From NCBI RefSeq assembly GCF_000003605.2, contig NW_003144786.1:1271475-1292523 (forward strand): a stretch of DNA of 21,049 bases, given 5' to 3'. Below the pieces are notes generated by a model. It searched no databases, had not been told where the DNA came from, and saw only the letters and a program-made list of their open reading frames with translations. The position numbers were made by a program, and so were the translations under genes. Positions within the stretch are counted from its first letter, which is position 1, and each line of letters opens with the position of its first letter. Of the stretch, positions 1 through 11,113 are shown one piece after another. The DNA comes from Saccoglossus kowalevskii (taxonomy: Eukaryota; Hemichordata; Enteropneusta; Harrimaniidae).

Positions 1-178
1 TTCATGATGTCTAAGAAGCTGCAAACTCTAACACAAGCAAATCTATGGTAATTTGTGTCTATTTTCAAGCAACTTCTGACCCAGATATCTTGCATATGTC
101 GTAACTGTTGCAGAGTGTACATTAATTACTCCAAACATTGGGTATGTCCATAATTCAGCTGCAAGAGAATATACTCAC

Positions 179-3100
179 ATGAACCAATTCCATTTCAGAA
201 CCAACTTTCATATTATTCTCAAACCTTTGTATCAGTTTGTCACCCAAGTTAGTAGTTTCACTTGATAGATTTGGATCTATCACAAATATTGATTTGAACC
301 TATAGGTATCAACAAAAGAAGTAAATATTAAGCAATGATAACTAGAATCATGTCTCTGGCAATAAAAACAAGTTACTGTGGAATACTTTATTTTCGCTGG
401 AATTAATTTTCGCTGAAAAGGCTTCTTGGGCGTTTTGCTTGAAATTTATTTTCACTGATTTGTCATGAGTTTAATGTGAAATATAGGAAAACAAGTATAT
501 TCGCTGGATTTTATTTTCACGGAATCATCCCTTCTGCGAAAATAGCGAAAATAAATTCCAAGCGAAAATAAAGTATTCTACAGTACTCCATCAGTCACAC
601 TTTTCGTCTAAATGCAATGAAGCTTCACCATAAAAGTGTGAACTAGAGTTCTTATCATAATAGCATACACGATAATCTCCTCAATGTCAATAAAATTTAA
701 ATATCTTTACGTGTATAGAAAAGTAACTGTTAATGTCCTTTGAGTCAGTTATAATAACACTTTTCGTAAACTGTTGGGGTAGGCCTGTGACTGTAGCGCA
801 ACACTATGTTTGTTGAAAACTGTACAAATACATTTATCGGTTTATATAGAAAGCTAATTTATGCATTTATGGATCGACTACGAAAATCAAGCAATATGCT
901 TGTGTGTGCCTTCCTCAATAGTGATGTGAGATGGAAGTCTTACTTTAGTGCAGCATTGGACAAAGGTAGTCTACTAAGTTTACTATAGTTTTCAAATCTG
1001 TATGGTTTGTAATTTTTATCTTATTACATATTTTTTTGTATCTTTTTCTTTATATATGGACTATGTCTGAAATAGAACCATAATAATAATATATTTAGCA
1101 TACACAATTTCCTTCAATGAAAAATTAGTACTGGTATATAAACTTTAAAACTTATAACTATAGGTAATTTCCATCGATGCAAGTATTAAAGTAACTGCAT
1201 ATCATTAGCATACAATGATTTTCACATTCAAATTTTAACCCACATGACTGCATTAAAGGAAAAGTCAAGGCTAACAACATAATACTTGCAGATGAAAGAG
1301 CTCGACAAATGTAAGGACATGCAATTTACAGTTTGTTTATATCACTTTTCATTCTCTAGATATTCAACTTTTTAGTATTATAGTATTATATATTATAGTC
1401 CACCATCTTGGTTCTTCAGCAAAGGATTATGGGTAAAGTATAACATCATATTCACTGTTGTCAGAAATTAAGAAGATGGCGAACTACATAATATTGGTGA
1501 AAAGTCAAATATCTAGAGAAAGAAAAGTGATATACAAAAACTGTAAATTGCATTCTCCTACATTTGTGGAGCTCTTTCCTTGGGGAGCATTATGTTGTTT
1601 GGTTTGACTTCCTCTTTAAATTCAAGCAGCCTTATAGGTTTATGTTCAAAACTAATTAAAAATTGAAAACATTTATATATGAAATAATTTTTAAAATTTG
1701 GTGATAAATTATTTTATTTGCTATATTTACATGTACAGAAATAAATGTCATGTATATACCATTTGAGTAGCCTTGTTAACAGTGGAACACCCCACTGGTT
1801 TGTCTTTTTCTGTATGAAATGCTGTGGTAGCATAGATAGAGCTATTGCAGTCAGTGTCACATCATTACAAACTTCATTTTGATAGAAACCACTGGCAACA
1901 AGACATAACAAATGAACCTGAGAACAAACAAAAATGCTTGTAATGAATAGATTTCAATTATCTGAGAGTGATCATGACAGTATATACAGCAATTATTCAA
2001 GACATGTAACACAGTGGAATGTGCATAAAGTGGGTTACCGCTAAGTTCAATTTTAAAATCAAAATATTTCTGGAACTCAAAGACTCATGGTAATCACTAG
2101 TTTCAGCCCTTTTTTTACACGGTGGGTAGTAAATTGGACAATGAATATTTTTGCTGTAAGTGCAACTGATTTTTGGCAGCATTTTTTAAACTCAGGTAGT
2201 CACTGCACAACTGTGTTTAGGAACCTTCTGAATTGGTTGCTACAATGTATTATAAATGAATATTGTCTGATGAAGCGATTCTGTCTAGCACTATGCGTAG
2301 GCTCACACAATCAACTTTAATCTAATGCTTTTTGGAGTTTTTCGTAATTGGAAATTTGTTCCATACTGCTATTATAGTTCTGACATCACAAGTACAAGTA
2401 GTTATCAACAGACGTTATTGTTTTGAGTCCCTGGGTTATCATAAAACATTATTGCCCCTGAGTTATTGTAAATGAATTCTCACCTTATGCAGCTCAATTC
2501 GTTGTTCTTTATTGTATCGATTCATTTGACGTCGAAAATATGCAAGCAAATCACATTCATATTTCTTCCTACATTAATTGAATTCAAAATGTTTTTGTCA
2601 ATAACATAACCCCTGTTCAATACGAAATACCCCTCGGTTCTAACAGAGTTCACACATCTGGCATACAAGTGATAATAAAATAAATGCAATTAATTTACCA
2701 ATGTTTACTACCAGTATATGGGGACAGCCATCTTTTTGCATACAGCTAAATGACAGAAAACAAAACTAATTGAAGTTGGTGAGTACCCACTATAACACTA
2801 ATTGCAGACTTCATTATCAGTCTGAGCAATAACACAGTAAGTAGCCCACTGTACAGATGTGATATTTGGGAGGCCCCAACCGGTCTATTGTTTCCTTTTG
2901 CACATTGTTATGCTGCTGCCCCCATTGATTAGACAATATACATTGTACAGTTTGTAAACCAACAAGCTTTGCAGATTGAATCAAAGACACTGAGAAATAC
3001 ATGTATTTTTAAGTGTTTTTGATTGACTAGACATCTAGATTAACATTTTAGTTTACTCAAACTAATAATAATAATAACTTTATTGCTTTACCATGTTTCT

Positions 3101-5225
3101 ATCAGTTAATAGCAATAAAGATTAGTTGTGACATAGACCCTCTAACTGTTAGAGCTAGGGTCTATGCTTGTGATAAACTACTACACTAAAAGGAAAGAAA
3201 GTTGCTAATGGGATAAGCAACTATGATTGTTAGGCATTTTGACAAATTTTTCATTGTACATTGGCCCAAAAAAAAATGACGTAGAACATCTGACCAGACA
3301 ATTGGAATCATTAGCACACATATATATGGTTCATTCACAGTTTGGCCTCAAAATATTATTACTGGCACATTTCCCATAGCACCCGGAACCAGGATACAGC
3401 TGACTTGGATCACCACTAGCACATTAATTTCATCTGCCATCTTGCCCTAAATTTTACAGGATCTTATTTCTCACCTTCTTTTCATCTTCATGGATTCCGG
3501 CATGTCAACTGTAATTTCCAATGGCTTCTCTGGCAGCTGAGATTTCAGAGCAACTAATTGTTCTGCCTTTAATTCTATAAAAAGGTATGGAATACATAGA
3601 ATACTTAACAATAGTTTAATATTTCATTTTGATTTTCACAACTGGAGGACATTATATGAATGACACTGAGACTCACTGTCATAACCCTCTGAATGTCAAA
3701 GATATTACATTTTATCACCAATCACAAAGTATACCTGCACAACTTTTTCATATTTTTCAAAGTTTTTGATCAAAACTTGCATCCAATATACATAGGAAAT
3801 TTTGTCAACAAAATTTTAGTGAAATACATTAAAATTTGAAATATGTGGCCCCAAAAGTTTAGAGGAAAAATGATAGCATTCAAGAGAATCCTAATGCTTG
3901 AAAATTTTATGATTTTCCCAGACTTGTGAAGTTCATGAAAATTTGCTTCTTACAGTTTACAACATTGAAAACAATGCAGGAGACAGTCATTATTTGACTA
4001 CAAGAAAATGGATACATGAAACTAGGTTTACCAAACAATGGTAATAAAATATAAATTACCTTCCACTTCTTCCCAGTCACTTTCATCTGATGAGTCATCA
4101 GATTTCTCATTTGTTTCCATGGTAACTTCTGTATCACCACTACTCATCTGTTCCTTGGAACAGTCTCTTCTTGGAAACTTCTCAGATGTACTTGCATCAC
4201 ATCTTCCACCAACACCTGTTGACCCTTGATCATCTTTATCTTTTTTTATTTCTATGGCAACTGCATCTTCACATTTTCTCTTTCTTTTGTTCCTATTGCA
4301 ACCAACTTTGTCAAGTGTAATAGGTTTTTTATTAAATGTAAGTGTATCTCTTTTCTCTTTGGTTTGTTGAATTTGACATTTCTTGCCACTTTTTTGGCTC
4401 GGCTCCTCATCATTTGGATGTGAAGGTGATGAGATAGTGTTATCTTCATTCTGACTGTTCTTTTTTGAATTTCTACATTTTCTATTCTTCCTTTCTCGTA
4501 AGTTTGTTGGAGATCTTGGTGTGAAAGTTAGTTCTTCAAAATCCACTCTGCCACTATCTATTTTATCATGCTGGCTCTTTCTCTCCTCCAGTGATACTTC
4601 TCTTTTCCTAGTTGCTGGTCTGAGTCTTGTTGTAGGCATAGGTTTACTGCCATTTTCAGTTCCTTTAATGGCACTTTGGCTTGTTAAATCATTATTTCTT
4701 TCTACACTTTTACTTTCCACCCCTGCATAGAATAAAATGAAATATTGCTACAAATTACAGGTTCGAAAATGATATCAATAGTGAAGGCATTTTTACACAA
4801 AAAATAAAAGCACAATGTATGTTTGATATTTGAATGAAGTATGCATTTGAAGTAGACTAGACATACGCACATCAATTTTGAAAAGTAGTCAAAAATATTA
4901 ATTTTGATCAAAAATAATAGTAATTCACCAAAAATCAAAAAATAAAATATATGGTCATATTTTGAAGTCTAGGATAGAAACATCATCAGCGAAAAGTCAA
5001 TAAAAATGTGTATTGTCATATGAGAGTACATCACTAGCTGTGTTTATCGGGACCACATCTACCGGTATTCGAGGGACTGAGCAGGGACGTACTGACAATG
5101 TTTTATATTACAATACCTTCGCGTGAGTTTTCCCTGCCTCTACGTCTGCGTTTAGCACTAGTTGGAGCAGTTATCTCCGATGCAGCTTTTGAAGTCTTTG
5201 CTTTGTTCCTACGTGTATTTGGCAT
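179..5225 (-). CDS. XPC: XPC DNA damage recognition protein, 5' part (six exons, continues off the left edge)
   Basis: Exons in transcript order are 5225-5117, 4722-4060, 3574-3475, 2568-2484, 1917-1760 and 299-179. All junctions are GT/AG and keep phase, giving 412 residues. XPC (Rad4 family), bound to RAD23 and centrin, detects helix distortion to start global-genome nucleotide excision repair in the nucleus. Residues 320-371 (VHLLCLVASGFYQNEV...) and 373-412 match the start of the Rad4 transglutaminase-like fold. The preceding YFRRQMNRYNKE stretch and the acidic SSDESDWEEVEEL motif near 246-259 are also typical. The start is ATG 5225, with an in-frame TAA four codons upstream. A basic KRRRR cluster at 25-29 may be a nuclear localisation signal. 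Residues 38-250 are charged and low in complexity, and look disordered. The N-terminal region before the fold is much longer than in human XPC. The DNA-binding beta-hairpin domains lie outside the window. Confidence 0.93.
374..585 (+). mobile_element. TA-flanked MITE, copy 1 (XPC intron)
   Basis: The element starts TA-CTGTGGAATACTTTATTTT and ends with the near-complement AAAATAAAGTATTCTACAG-TA. This gives terminal inverted repeats of over 20 bp and a TA at both ends, as in Tc1/mariner-type non-autonomous elements. It is about 212 bp with no coding capacity. Internal markers (AAAAGGCTT, then AATATAGGAAAA, then GGAATCATCCCTTCTGC) recur in the same order in the copy at 19356-19516. Confidence 0.75.
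1253..1619. mobile_element. Foldback MITE flanked by TTAA (piggyBac-like), XPC intron
   Basis: Left arm 1257-1375 and right arm 1495-1615 are inverted copies of about 120 bp. Markers such as GAAAGAGCTC, ACAAATGTA, GCAATTTACAGTTT, TATATCACTTTTC and TCTCTAGATATT occur in the same order in the left arm and in the reverse complement of the right arm. Both ends sit on TTAA (1253-1256 and 1616-1619), the target duplication used by piggyBac transposases. The central 120 bp is single copy here. There is no open frame of note, so it is non-autonomous. Confidence 0.75.
3132..3166. repeat. Short hairpin with CATAGACCCT / AGGGTCTATG arms, copy 1
   Basis: Arms CATAGACCCT (3132-3141) and AGGGTCTATG (3157-3166) are perfect inverted 10-mers around a 15-bp loop that itself contains CTAACTGTTAG. 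It lies in an XPC intron, just after a stretch with its own small inverted repeat (TTTATTGCT at 3082, AGCAATAAA at 3111). The same arms recur at 20952-20973. Confidence 0.7.
4723..5116 (-). other. XPC intron 1: nothing recognised
   Basis: A 394-bp intron between the short first exon and the large second exon. It is AT-rich at 4730-4990. No repeat or regulatory element is clear. Confidence 0.6.
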
Positions 5226-5401
5226 TTCGATCTGTGTTTACTTCGCGTACATTGACGAAGAAAAAGGCAAGCCAAACAAAATCAGCTGAACATTTACATA
5301 CATTTACATACGACGTAATCTCGTATAAATCTCGCGCCAAATTTTCTTTGACGAGAACAGCAAACCAACCAATCACAGAACCGAATTCAAAGTAGGTCAA
5401 A
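5226..5401. promoter_or_regulatory. Shared bidirectional promoter region of XPC and LSM3
   Basis: This 176-bp gap separates the two divergent start codons, so both 5' UTRs and the core promoters must lie here or overlap the first exons. A GCGCCAAA at 5334-5341 matches the E2F consensus TTTGGCGC on the minus strand. A CCAATCA at 5369-5375 fits an NF-Y CCAAT box. The AAAATGGCGG at 5399-5408, over the LSM3 start codon, fits the YY1 element often found at start codons of housekeeping genes. An ACGTAA near 5314 resembles a CRE half-site. No convincing TATA box was seen. The motif matches are read by eye and the functions are inferred. Confidence 0.6.
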
Positions 5402-7561
5402 ATGGCGGACGACCAGGATCAGGTACGATAATTGATTGACTGGTTACTATTTACATATATTACTCGATATTAATGTGTAAAAAATAGTTTATTTTAACTT
5501 GTTCTTTCAATAGTCAGCGACTTTGGTCAGTCACTACTAATACTAGTAGTTCACTACCTCAGTACTGTACCGTACATAACCACTGGCACATGTGCATTGC
5601 ATTTGGCATATGCTTTGGCCCCGCTGCTAGTGTACTGACTGGTTAAACACTGCTTACGCGGTTATTTGTTGATATCGTTATGCCTGGTCAAAATTATGCA
5701 AATAAAGAGAATAATATTGAAACATTGTATATTATATTGTTACACCTATGTGAGGAGTATCCAGTGCTTTGGGAAGGTCATAGTTCAAGCACGTGAATTT
5801 ATTAAAAATGTGAAATTTGTTTTATCAAATTCCCAGTAATCTGTCCTGTCAATAGTGTATTATATTGTACAAAGTTAGGCATCTGTTATTCATCTGTTAT
5901 TAACTTATTGGTAGAATGATATTCTATTGAAATCACCAGACCAGTGTAAATCTTAATGAACAAGTCATTTTCAATGACATGGTTTGTTTCATAGACACTA
6001 CATAAATGACTTTATGTGTGATACATGTGTAAAGTTTAAGATTGATTGTTCCAGGTGTGTATGAGATATGTTGCCATAGAACTGCATTCTGGGAACATGA
6101 TGCACATCATTTGTTTTGGCAATTTTGTTTTTCAATGAATGTCGCTCCAGTGCTGCATCAGACATGACTTCATATATAAATTATGTATTGTATGTTCATA
6201 TACCTGTTTGATGATCAGATTCAAGGTGAAAATCATAATTAAAATATAAGTTACCCGGTAATATAGAATAAAAATTACGTGGTTCATTTTAGAAAATAAA
6301 TTGACCAGAAACTGTTCTTTCTCGGCCTTATTGACCATGCTGGCACATATTTATTCTCTAAACTTTGCAATTATTAGATGTATCCCTATTACACGCAAGG
6401 CCTTTTTTCAACTGTCTAAATGGATGTGTACTGATAATTTTGATGATTTCACTCTAGGTACCTTCAAACACAGTTGAAGAACCATTAGATTTAATACGAC
6501 TGAGTTTAGATGAAAGAATATATGTGAAAATGAGAAATGATAGGGAGCTTAGAGGAAGGCTACATGTAAGTGCTCATCTATGTTTTTCATGTCGTGTTTG
6601 TTTCACACTTTCACATTGTAAGAGTTGTAGGACACAATCCTTATAGTATATGAACCAATTTGTTGAACATTATCTTTCATGTAATAATAGTAATCTTGCA
6701 TAATCGTATCCTTATTTGGCTATTGACTCTGAAAAAAAAATTACAATAAAGATGAAAAACTGAAGAAGTAGCAAAACTGGAAATGCTAAAACACATCATG
6801 TGGGTAGCGTCAGTTTTACATTTACTGTTTTCATTAGGCATACGACCAACATCTAAATATGATTCTTGGTGATGTAGAAGAAACAGTTACTACAGTAGAA
6901 ATAGATGAAGAAACATATGAAGAAATTTATAAGGTAATAATAAAACTAACAAGCCAGGGTAGTCAAAGGTATTTCTCATGTTGCATATCTACAGTTGCCA
7001 GAGATCATGTATGTTTATTACTAAAATAACATTTTTTTTGATAGAAAAAGTGGACCAAACCTTACCTGTAATACTGTGGAACTATGAACTTAGAATTACA
7101 GTTCAATAGTATTACTACGTGTACCTTCATCAATTATGTCAACATGTTTTACTTAAGCAAATAATGTTTAATGCAAAGAAATTTGATCGCTAATTTTTAA
7201 ACATGGAATTGCATGGCATGGCATTTGTGCATGTAATTCAATCTACCGGTAATACATTTCTACTGTTTTTTGAGAGATGATAATTTCAGGGCACTTGTAC
7301 TGTCTATTTAAAATGTCACAATGTCATTGATATGGTTCAAGATTCCCCATTGATTTAACATGTCCACAACGTGTCAGTAGGGATCTACATTTTCGTTGAT
7401 GACAATGTGATAATCATATACATGTATATCCCATTGACTGAAAACTAATGTATTTATTTTATTTTCCATTTCAGTCAACCAAACGGAATATCCCTATGTT
7501 ATTTGTTAGAGGTGATGGTGTTATATTGGTCTCGCCGCCACTCAGAGGAACGACCATGTAA
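5402..7561 (+). CDS. LSM3: LSM3, U6 snRNA-associated Sm-like protein (complete)
   Basis: Exons are 5402-5422, 6458-6565, 6838-6933 and 7475-7561. All introns are phase 0 with GT/AG ends, and the protein is 103 residues against 102 in human. LSM3 is a ring subunit of the nuclear LSm2-8 complex on the U6 snRNA 3' end and of the cytoplasmic LSm1-7 mRNA-decay complex. The Sm1 motif spans [20 protein letters not shown] and continues through [18 protein letters not shown]. The Sm2 motif is [17 protein letters not shown]. Apart from the first ten residues and the tail (LRGTTM), it is almost identical to the vertebrate protein as known from family knowledge. The start MADDQDQ matches the usual N-terminus. 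It is divergent to XPC, with 176 bp between the two start codons. No clear AATAAA was seen just after the stop. Confidence 0.97.
5423..7474 (+). other. LSM3 introns: nothing recognised
   Basis: Introns 5423-6457, 6566-6837 and 6934-7474 are AT-rich. Intron 1, the largest, starts beside the shared promoter and could hold enhancer sequence, but no motif stands out. No snoRNA with clear boxes was seen. Confidence 0.5.
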
Positions 7562-8048
7562 TAACTATTCGTATATCGGCTTTTAATTTATCTTTCATTT
7601 TCCAAACAAAGATTTGTTTTTATACTGTTATGAAGTTAAATTATGAAGGATAATCAGTTCTTAGTTCATCTGATAGTAACATAATCCTGGACCAAATGTA
7701 TGGCGAGTATCATGTTGATCACCAGTGATGTACGTTTGCCATTTGGACTAATGTTTTTTTTATTAGGCAAGATAACTATTGCTTTCAACTGCAATTCATA
7801 AATACTCAAACAGGGTAGTATAAGAAGTAAAACCTTCATACTCTGTAGGTTTGAATATATGAGTATTTCTTGCACTGTTTCTGTTGCGCAAGATTTGTCA
7901 TCAATATACTGGTATGCGAAGTCTTATTTTAAGATGTATTATTATTCTATGGTATAATTTTTATGTATAGCCAACTAGAGAACCACTGCAGTCTTCATTT
8001 CTGAGAAATATGCAGTGCAAGAAAAATGAATCATTATCTTCAATGGGT

Positions 8049-8329
8049 CTTGTGCATGATCCGTTACACATCCAGGTATTTTGGGGGTATTTCTTGTGCA
8101 TGATCCGTCACACATCCAGGTATTTTGGAGGTATTTCTTGTGCATGATCCGTCACACATCCAGGTATTTTGGGGGTATTTCTTGTGCATGATCCATCACA
8201 CATCCAGGTATTTTGGGGGTATTTGGTATTTTGGGGGTATTTCTTGTGCATGATCCGTCACACATCCAGGTATTTTGGGGGTATTTCTTGTGCATGATCC
8301 GTTACACATCCAGGTATTTTGGGGGTATT
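8049..8329 (+). repeat. Tandem repeat, 44-bp unit, six copies
   Basis: Six nearly identical 44-bp units begin CTTGTGCATGATCCGTCACA and end GGTATTTTGGGGGTATTT. They differ only at a few sites (CCGTT, CCGTC or CCATC; one GGAGG in place of GGGGG). A 17-bp part-unit, the GGTATTTTGGGGGTATT end, is duplicated between units four and five, so the total is 281 bp. The near-identity suggests recent expansion. It lies about 490 bp downstream of LSM3. Confidence 0.93.
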
Positions 8330-9197
8330 GTTACTTACAAATATTGTATATCAATTTTTGTCATGTTTTTTAAACTGTTTGAATGTCAGTAACAGCTTGC
8401 ATTTTTTGGGGAACAAAATTTAGAAATTCTCATTTATTGAATTTGCACCCCCTCTCCCAGTAAGTACCAGGATGTGTGACCTTGTGAGAGTCATGCATAA
8501 GGATAATTCATTTTGTACATGAACTTCACAACAGTGCTGTAAACCTATAAGTTGTCCAAGTTTGAGATTTTACCGCATTGACTGCTGTAAGCCTCCACAG
8601 TAGTCATGGATAGCCTATATTTATCCTATAAAAAGCCTCTAGCATGAAATATCTTTACACAGTACTCAGTATTTTATTTCCAGTGAATTTGGTGCTTATA
8701 TTTTCTGATATTCTAACTTTGTAAACTAGCTTTCATCTGCAGATTTGGAAACTTGATGTACCGGTGATTATTTAAAGTAACTTTTTCTTATAACTGTACA
8801 TGTGGTGACTCATGAAAACATGAATGGTTGCTTAGCAACTAGGCTTCAAGAGTTGATAAAATAGCATATTTTCCATCAAAATATTGACAATACTAGATTA
8901 TGTGTTGGCTTGGTCACATTTCAAGGTTTTTTCTGATGATAAAATATTAAATATGAATTTGAGCGACTGGTATGTTTATCTCTTTAAGCCATATTATTTT
9001 GTAGCACATGATTTTGGTAAAATCTAACAATAGATCAGAATAACAATACCGTATTTGCTGAATTAAGTGTCTGTGCTCACGTAAATAACACAGTTATTGC
9101 CAATAAGTCATATTGCAATGATCAGGTGTAGTATAAATCCAATATTTGCTTTATATACATTTTTGTTAGGTATGTGCTTCTAATATAATACATACTA

Positions 9198-9336
9198 TGA
9201 GGTTTTAACGAGGATGCCTCAAAGTATGCACAAAAACAGTACAGCGGGAGTATCGATTGACATGCAGCGGAGGTCGATGCAACAGCATACTGTCTGAGTG
9301 CATACTTTGAGGTATCCTTGTAATAACCTTATTATT
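9198..9336. repeat. Inverted-repeat (hairpin) element next to the dispersed repeat
   Basis: The left arm near 9198-9255 and the right arm near 9278-9336 are inverted copies. The core CCTCAAAGTATGCA on the left pairs with TGCATACTTTGAGG on the right, with flanking homology through AGGTTTTAACGAGGAT and the complement of ATCCTTGTAATAACCT. The loop is about 20 bp. It runs directly into the dispersed repeat that starts near 9327, so the two may be one composite element. Confidence 0.6.
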
Positions 9337-9600
9337 ATTATTATACGTCTTTCCTTCCAAGGATACATCATGGCAATGCCGAAATTCAAAAAGTTTAGAA
9401 CAGAATCAGTGAACTTCTTTGTATGGTGTCCAGTCAAACACTGGTGGCAGCCATGTTTGTTTTAATTATTAGAGAATGTTTACGCATGTAATCATTCCAT
9501 ATTTGGAATTCGCATTTCCTAATATGGTAGGATGAAAATACCGCAAAATTACACTACGCTGTAACTTATTGCGTTACGGTGACAGATGTATAATAATGTA
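9327..9600 (+). repeat. Dispersed repeat, copy A
   Basis: This roughly 270-bp segment recurs at 15903-16178 in the same orientation. Shared blocks include CCTTCCAAGGATACATCATG, TTTAGAACAGAATCAG, GGTGGCAGCCATGTTTGTTT, CATTTCCTAATATGGTAGGA and GTGACAGATGTATA. It has no long open frame. The family is not recognised and may be a SINE or MITE fragment. Confidence 0.8.
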
Positions 9601-9751
9601 GTAGAAAGAGAAGTAATGATGATTGTTTTTCTTCATGAAGTAGATTTTTCGGGGAGAATTTGTGTAAAGTTATTTAAACAAAACATAAACTAAATTCTGA
9701 TAGGTTGTAATCAAATCTGCATGAAATGTACTCGTTCAAACTTTTCTTACA

Positions 9752-9921
9752 TACTGTAATATATTTTATTCTCGCTTTGAATCTATTTTTTCTGAAAATT
9801 CAGTGAAAATAAAATCCTGTGAATATACCTTCCCTATATTTTACATTCAACTCGTCAAAACACCCCAAATTTTTTTTCACAGTGAAGAGTAATTCCAGCT
9901 AAAATAAAGTATTTTACAGTA
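9752..9921 (-). mobile_element. TA-flanked MITE, copy 2 (LSM3-DUS4L spacer)
   Basis: Read on the minus strand it starts TA-CTGTAAAATACTTTATTTT and ends at a TA-flanked ACAG. Internal order on that strand (GGGGTGTTTTG, AAAATATAGGGAA, GGATTTTATTTTCACTGAAT) matches the copies at 374-585 and 19356-19516. Length is about 170 bp. It lies in the opposite orientation to those two copies. Confidence 0.65.
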
Positions 9922-10695
9922 TTCCATCTATTTTTAAGTGTGCAACAGTAACCCAGACTGCAATATGCATCAAAACATAGTTGTAAAGCCCATTGAACGT
10001 CATACAAACTGTACTTATTTATGGGCAATATTTTGTCATACCTCAATGTAGACATCATATAGAACTATGATTGTATAGAGGTCTTTTTTGTTTAGCTCCC
10101 TGTGATGGACAAGTAACAAATTTGGAAATTTTAACACCCCGACTACTGAATGACAACACAGATAGTCCTCGATTGCTGATAACTATGGTCTAAAAAAAGC
10201 CACATTTTAAAAGCACTAACAATTTTTTATATTTTGGCGAGTGAAAAATTTCATAAAATCACATAAATTGTGATAACTTTCAAACCTTGTGTGACACAGA
10301 AAAATGTACAGGAAAGTCTACTTCATCCTTACAGGGTCATGTCATTTCCTAAAATGAAAGGAATGATTCTGTGGCTAGTATGAAAGATATGGGCTTTTAA
10401 TGTTACAAAGGTACATTATATAGATGACATGACAATGTGGTGTAGCATTTTCTGTTTTTGTTCACATTACTGCCATTCCAGAAGTAAGGAAAACAAATGA
10501 TGTTTTGTAATTCATTTTTATTATAGAAAAGAATAAAAAGATATTTCTTGAATCGCATCTCAAAGCAATTGATTTATAACATAATTCAGACGTATCTGTG
10601 TTGAGTGAATTTCTCCTAAAACAATCTTGGCTCATATTACAGTACAAGAAACTGGCTGAAATATACACAGCAACTGGCTGTACTGGAAACATGTT

Positions 10696-11006
10696 ACAGA
10701 GGTTCTGAAAATTATTCGGACAGTCAGTTAGCAAGATGACTTTCATATTTGTCCAATCGGCATTGTTCCATCTACACGCATACAGATTAAATCATTCCAG
10801 TGCAGATTTTCAAATGATATGTGTTCATCAGAATACAGAAGCAAGTTATTTTGATTTGCATGACAATTCCCATAAAATAGTGAATCCCACGCAGCATGCT
10901 ATCAAATGGTGCTGTCAAGTCTAGAACAAAGCAAAAGCAAATGTCTTTCGCAAAGTTGCAAGCCATCTTGCTAAGTGACTGTCCGAATAATTCTCAGAAC
11001 AGCTGT
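10696..11006. mobile_element. Foldback element FB1, 311 bp (LSM3-DUS4L spacer)
   Basis: The left end (ACAGAGGTTCTGAAAATTAT, then TCGGACAGTCAGTTAGCAAGATG) is the inverse of the right end (ending CGAATAATTCTCAGAACAGC-TGT) over about 45 bp. It shares these ends with the larger element at 16662-18003. No transposase is present and no clear target duplication was found. The right end lies about 108 bp from the DUS4L stop codon. Confidence 0.75.
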
Positions 11007-11113
11007 TATTTGGACTGACCATAAACATAGTCCTTAGGACGTGTACAACAAATTTAATTACAATTCAATAATAAAAACTTGACAATCATAAATTAGATTA
11101 AAGATAATAAATA

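Larger units (their letters stand above)
300..4059 (-). other. XPC introns 2 to 5: content
   Basis: Besides the exons and the elements listed separately (374-585, 1253-1619, 3132-3166), introns 300-1759, 1918-2483, 2569-3474 and 3575-4059 are AT-rich unique sequence. I saw no additional exon, RNA gene or long tandem array in them. Short TAA/ATA runs occur near 1080 and 3065. Confidence 0.6.
7562..11113. other. Convergent spacer between LSM3 and DUS4L
   Basis: A 3.55-kb spacer into which both genes' 3' ends face. It contains the 44-bp tandem array, the hairpin at 9198, dispersed repeat copy A, a MITE and FB1. The remaining sequence (7562-8048, 8330-9197, 9922-10695) is AT-rich with no convincing open frame. 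It separates the two divergent gene pairs and is the most repeat-loaded part of the window. Confidence 0.7.

Noticed and set aside
1-45. Possible next XPC exon after the intron starting at 178, beginning at an AG near 44
   Set aside because: A weak resemblance to the following XPC residues (SLQLL) is seen, but an in-frame TAG precedes it and the window ends before a donor. It was not called.
2817-3002. 61-codon minus-strand frame inside the XPC intron
   Set aside because: XPC exons on either side join in phase and match the family without a gap, so no extra exon is needed here; the sequence has no family similarity that I can see.
8049-8329. CRISPR-like array from the regular 44-bp repeats
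   Set aside because: The units are contiguous with no variable spacers, and the window is eukaryotic.
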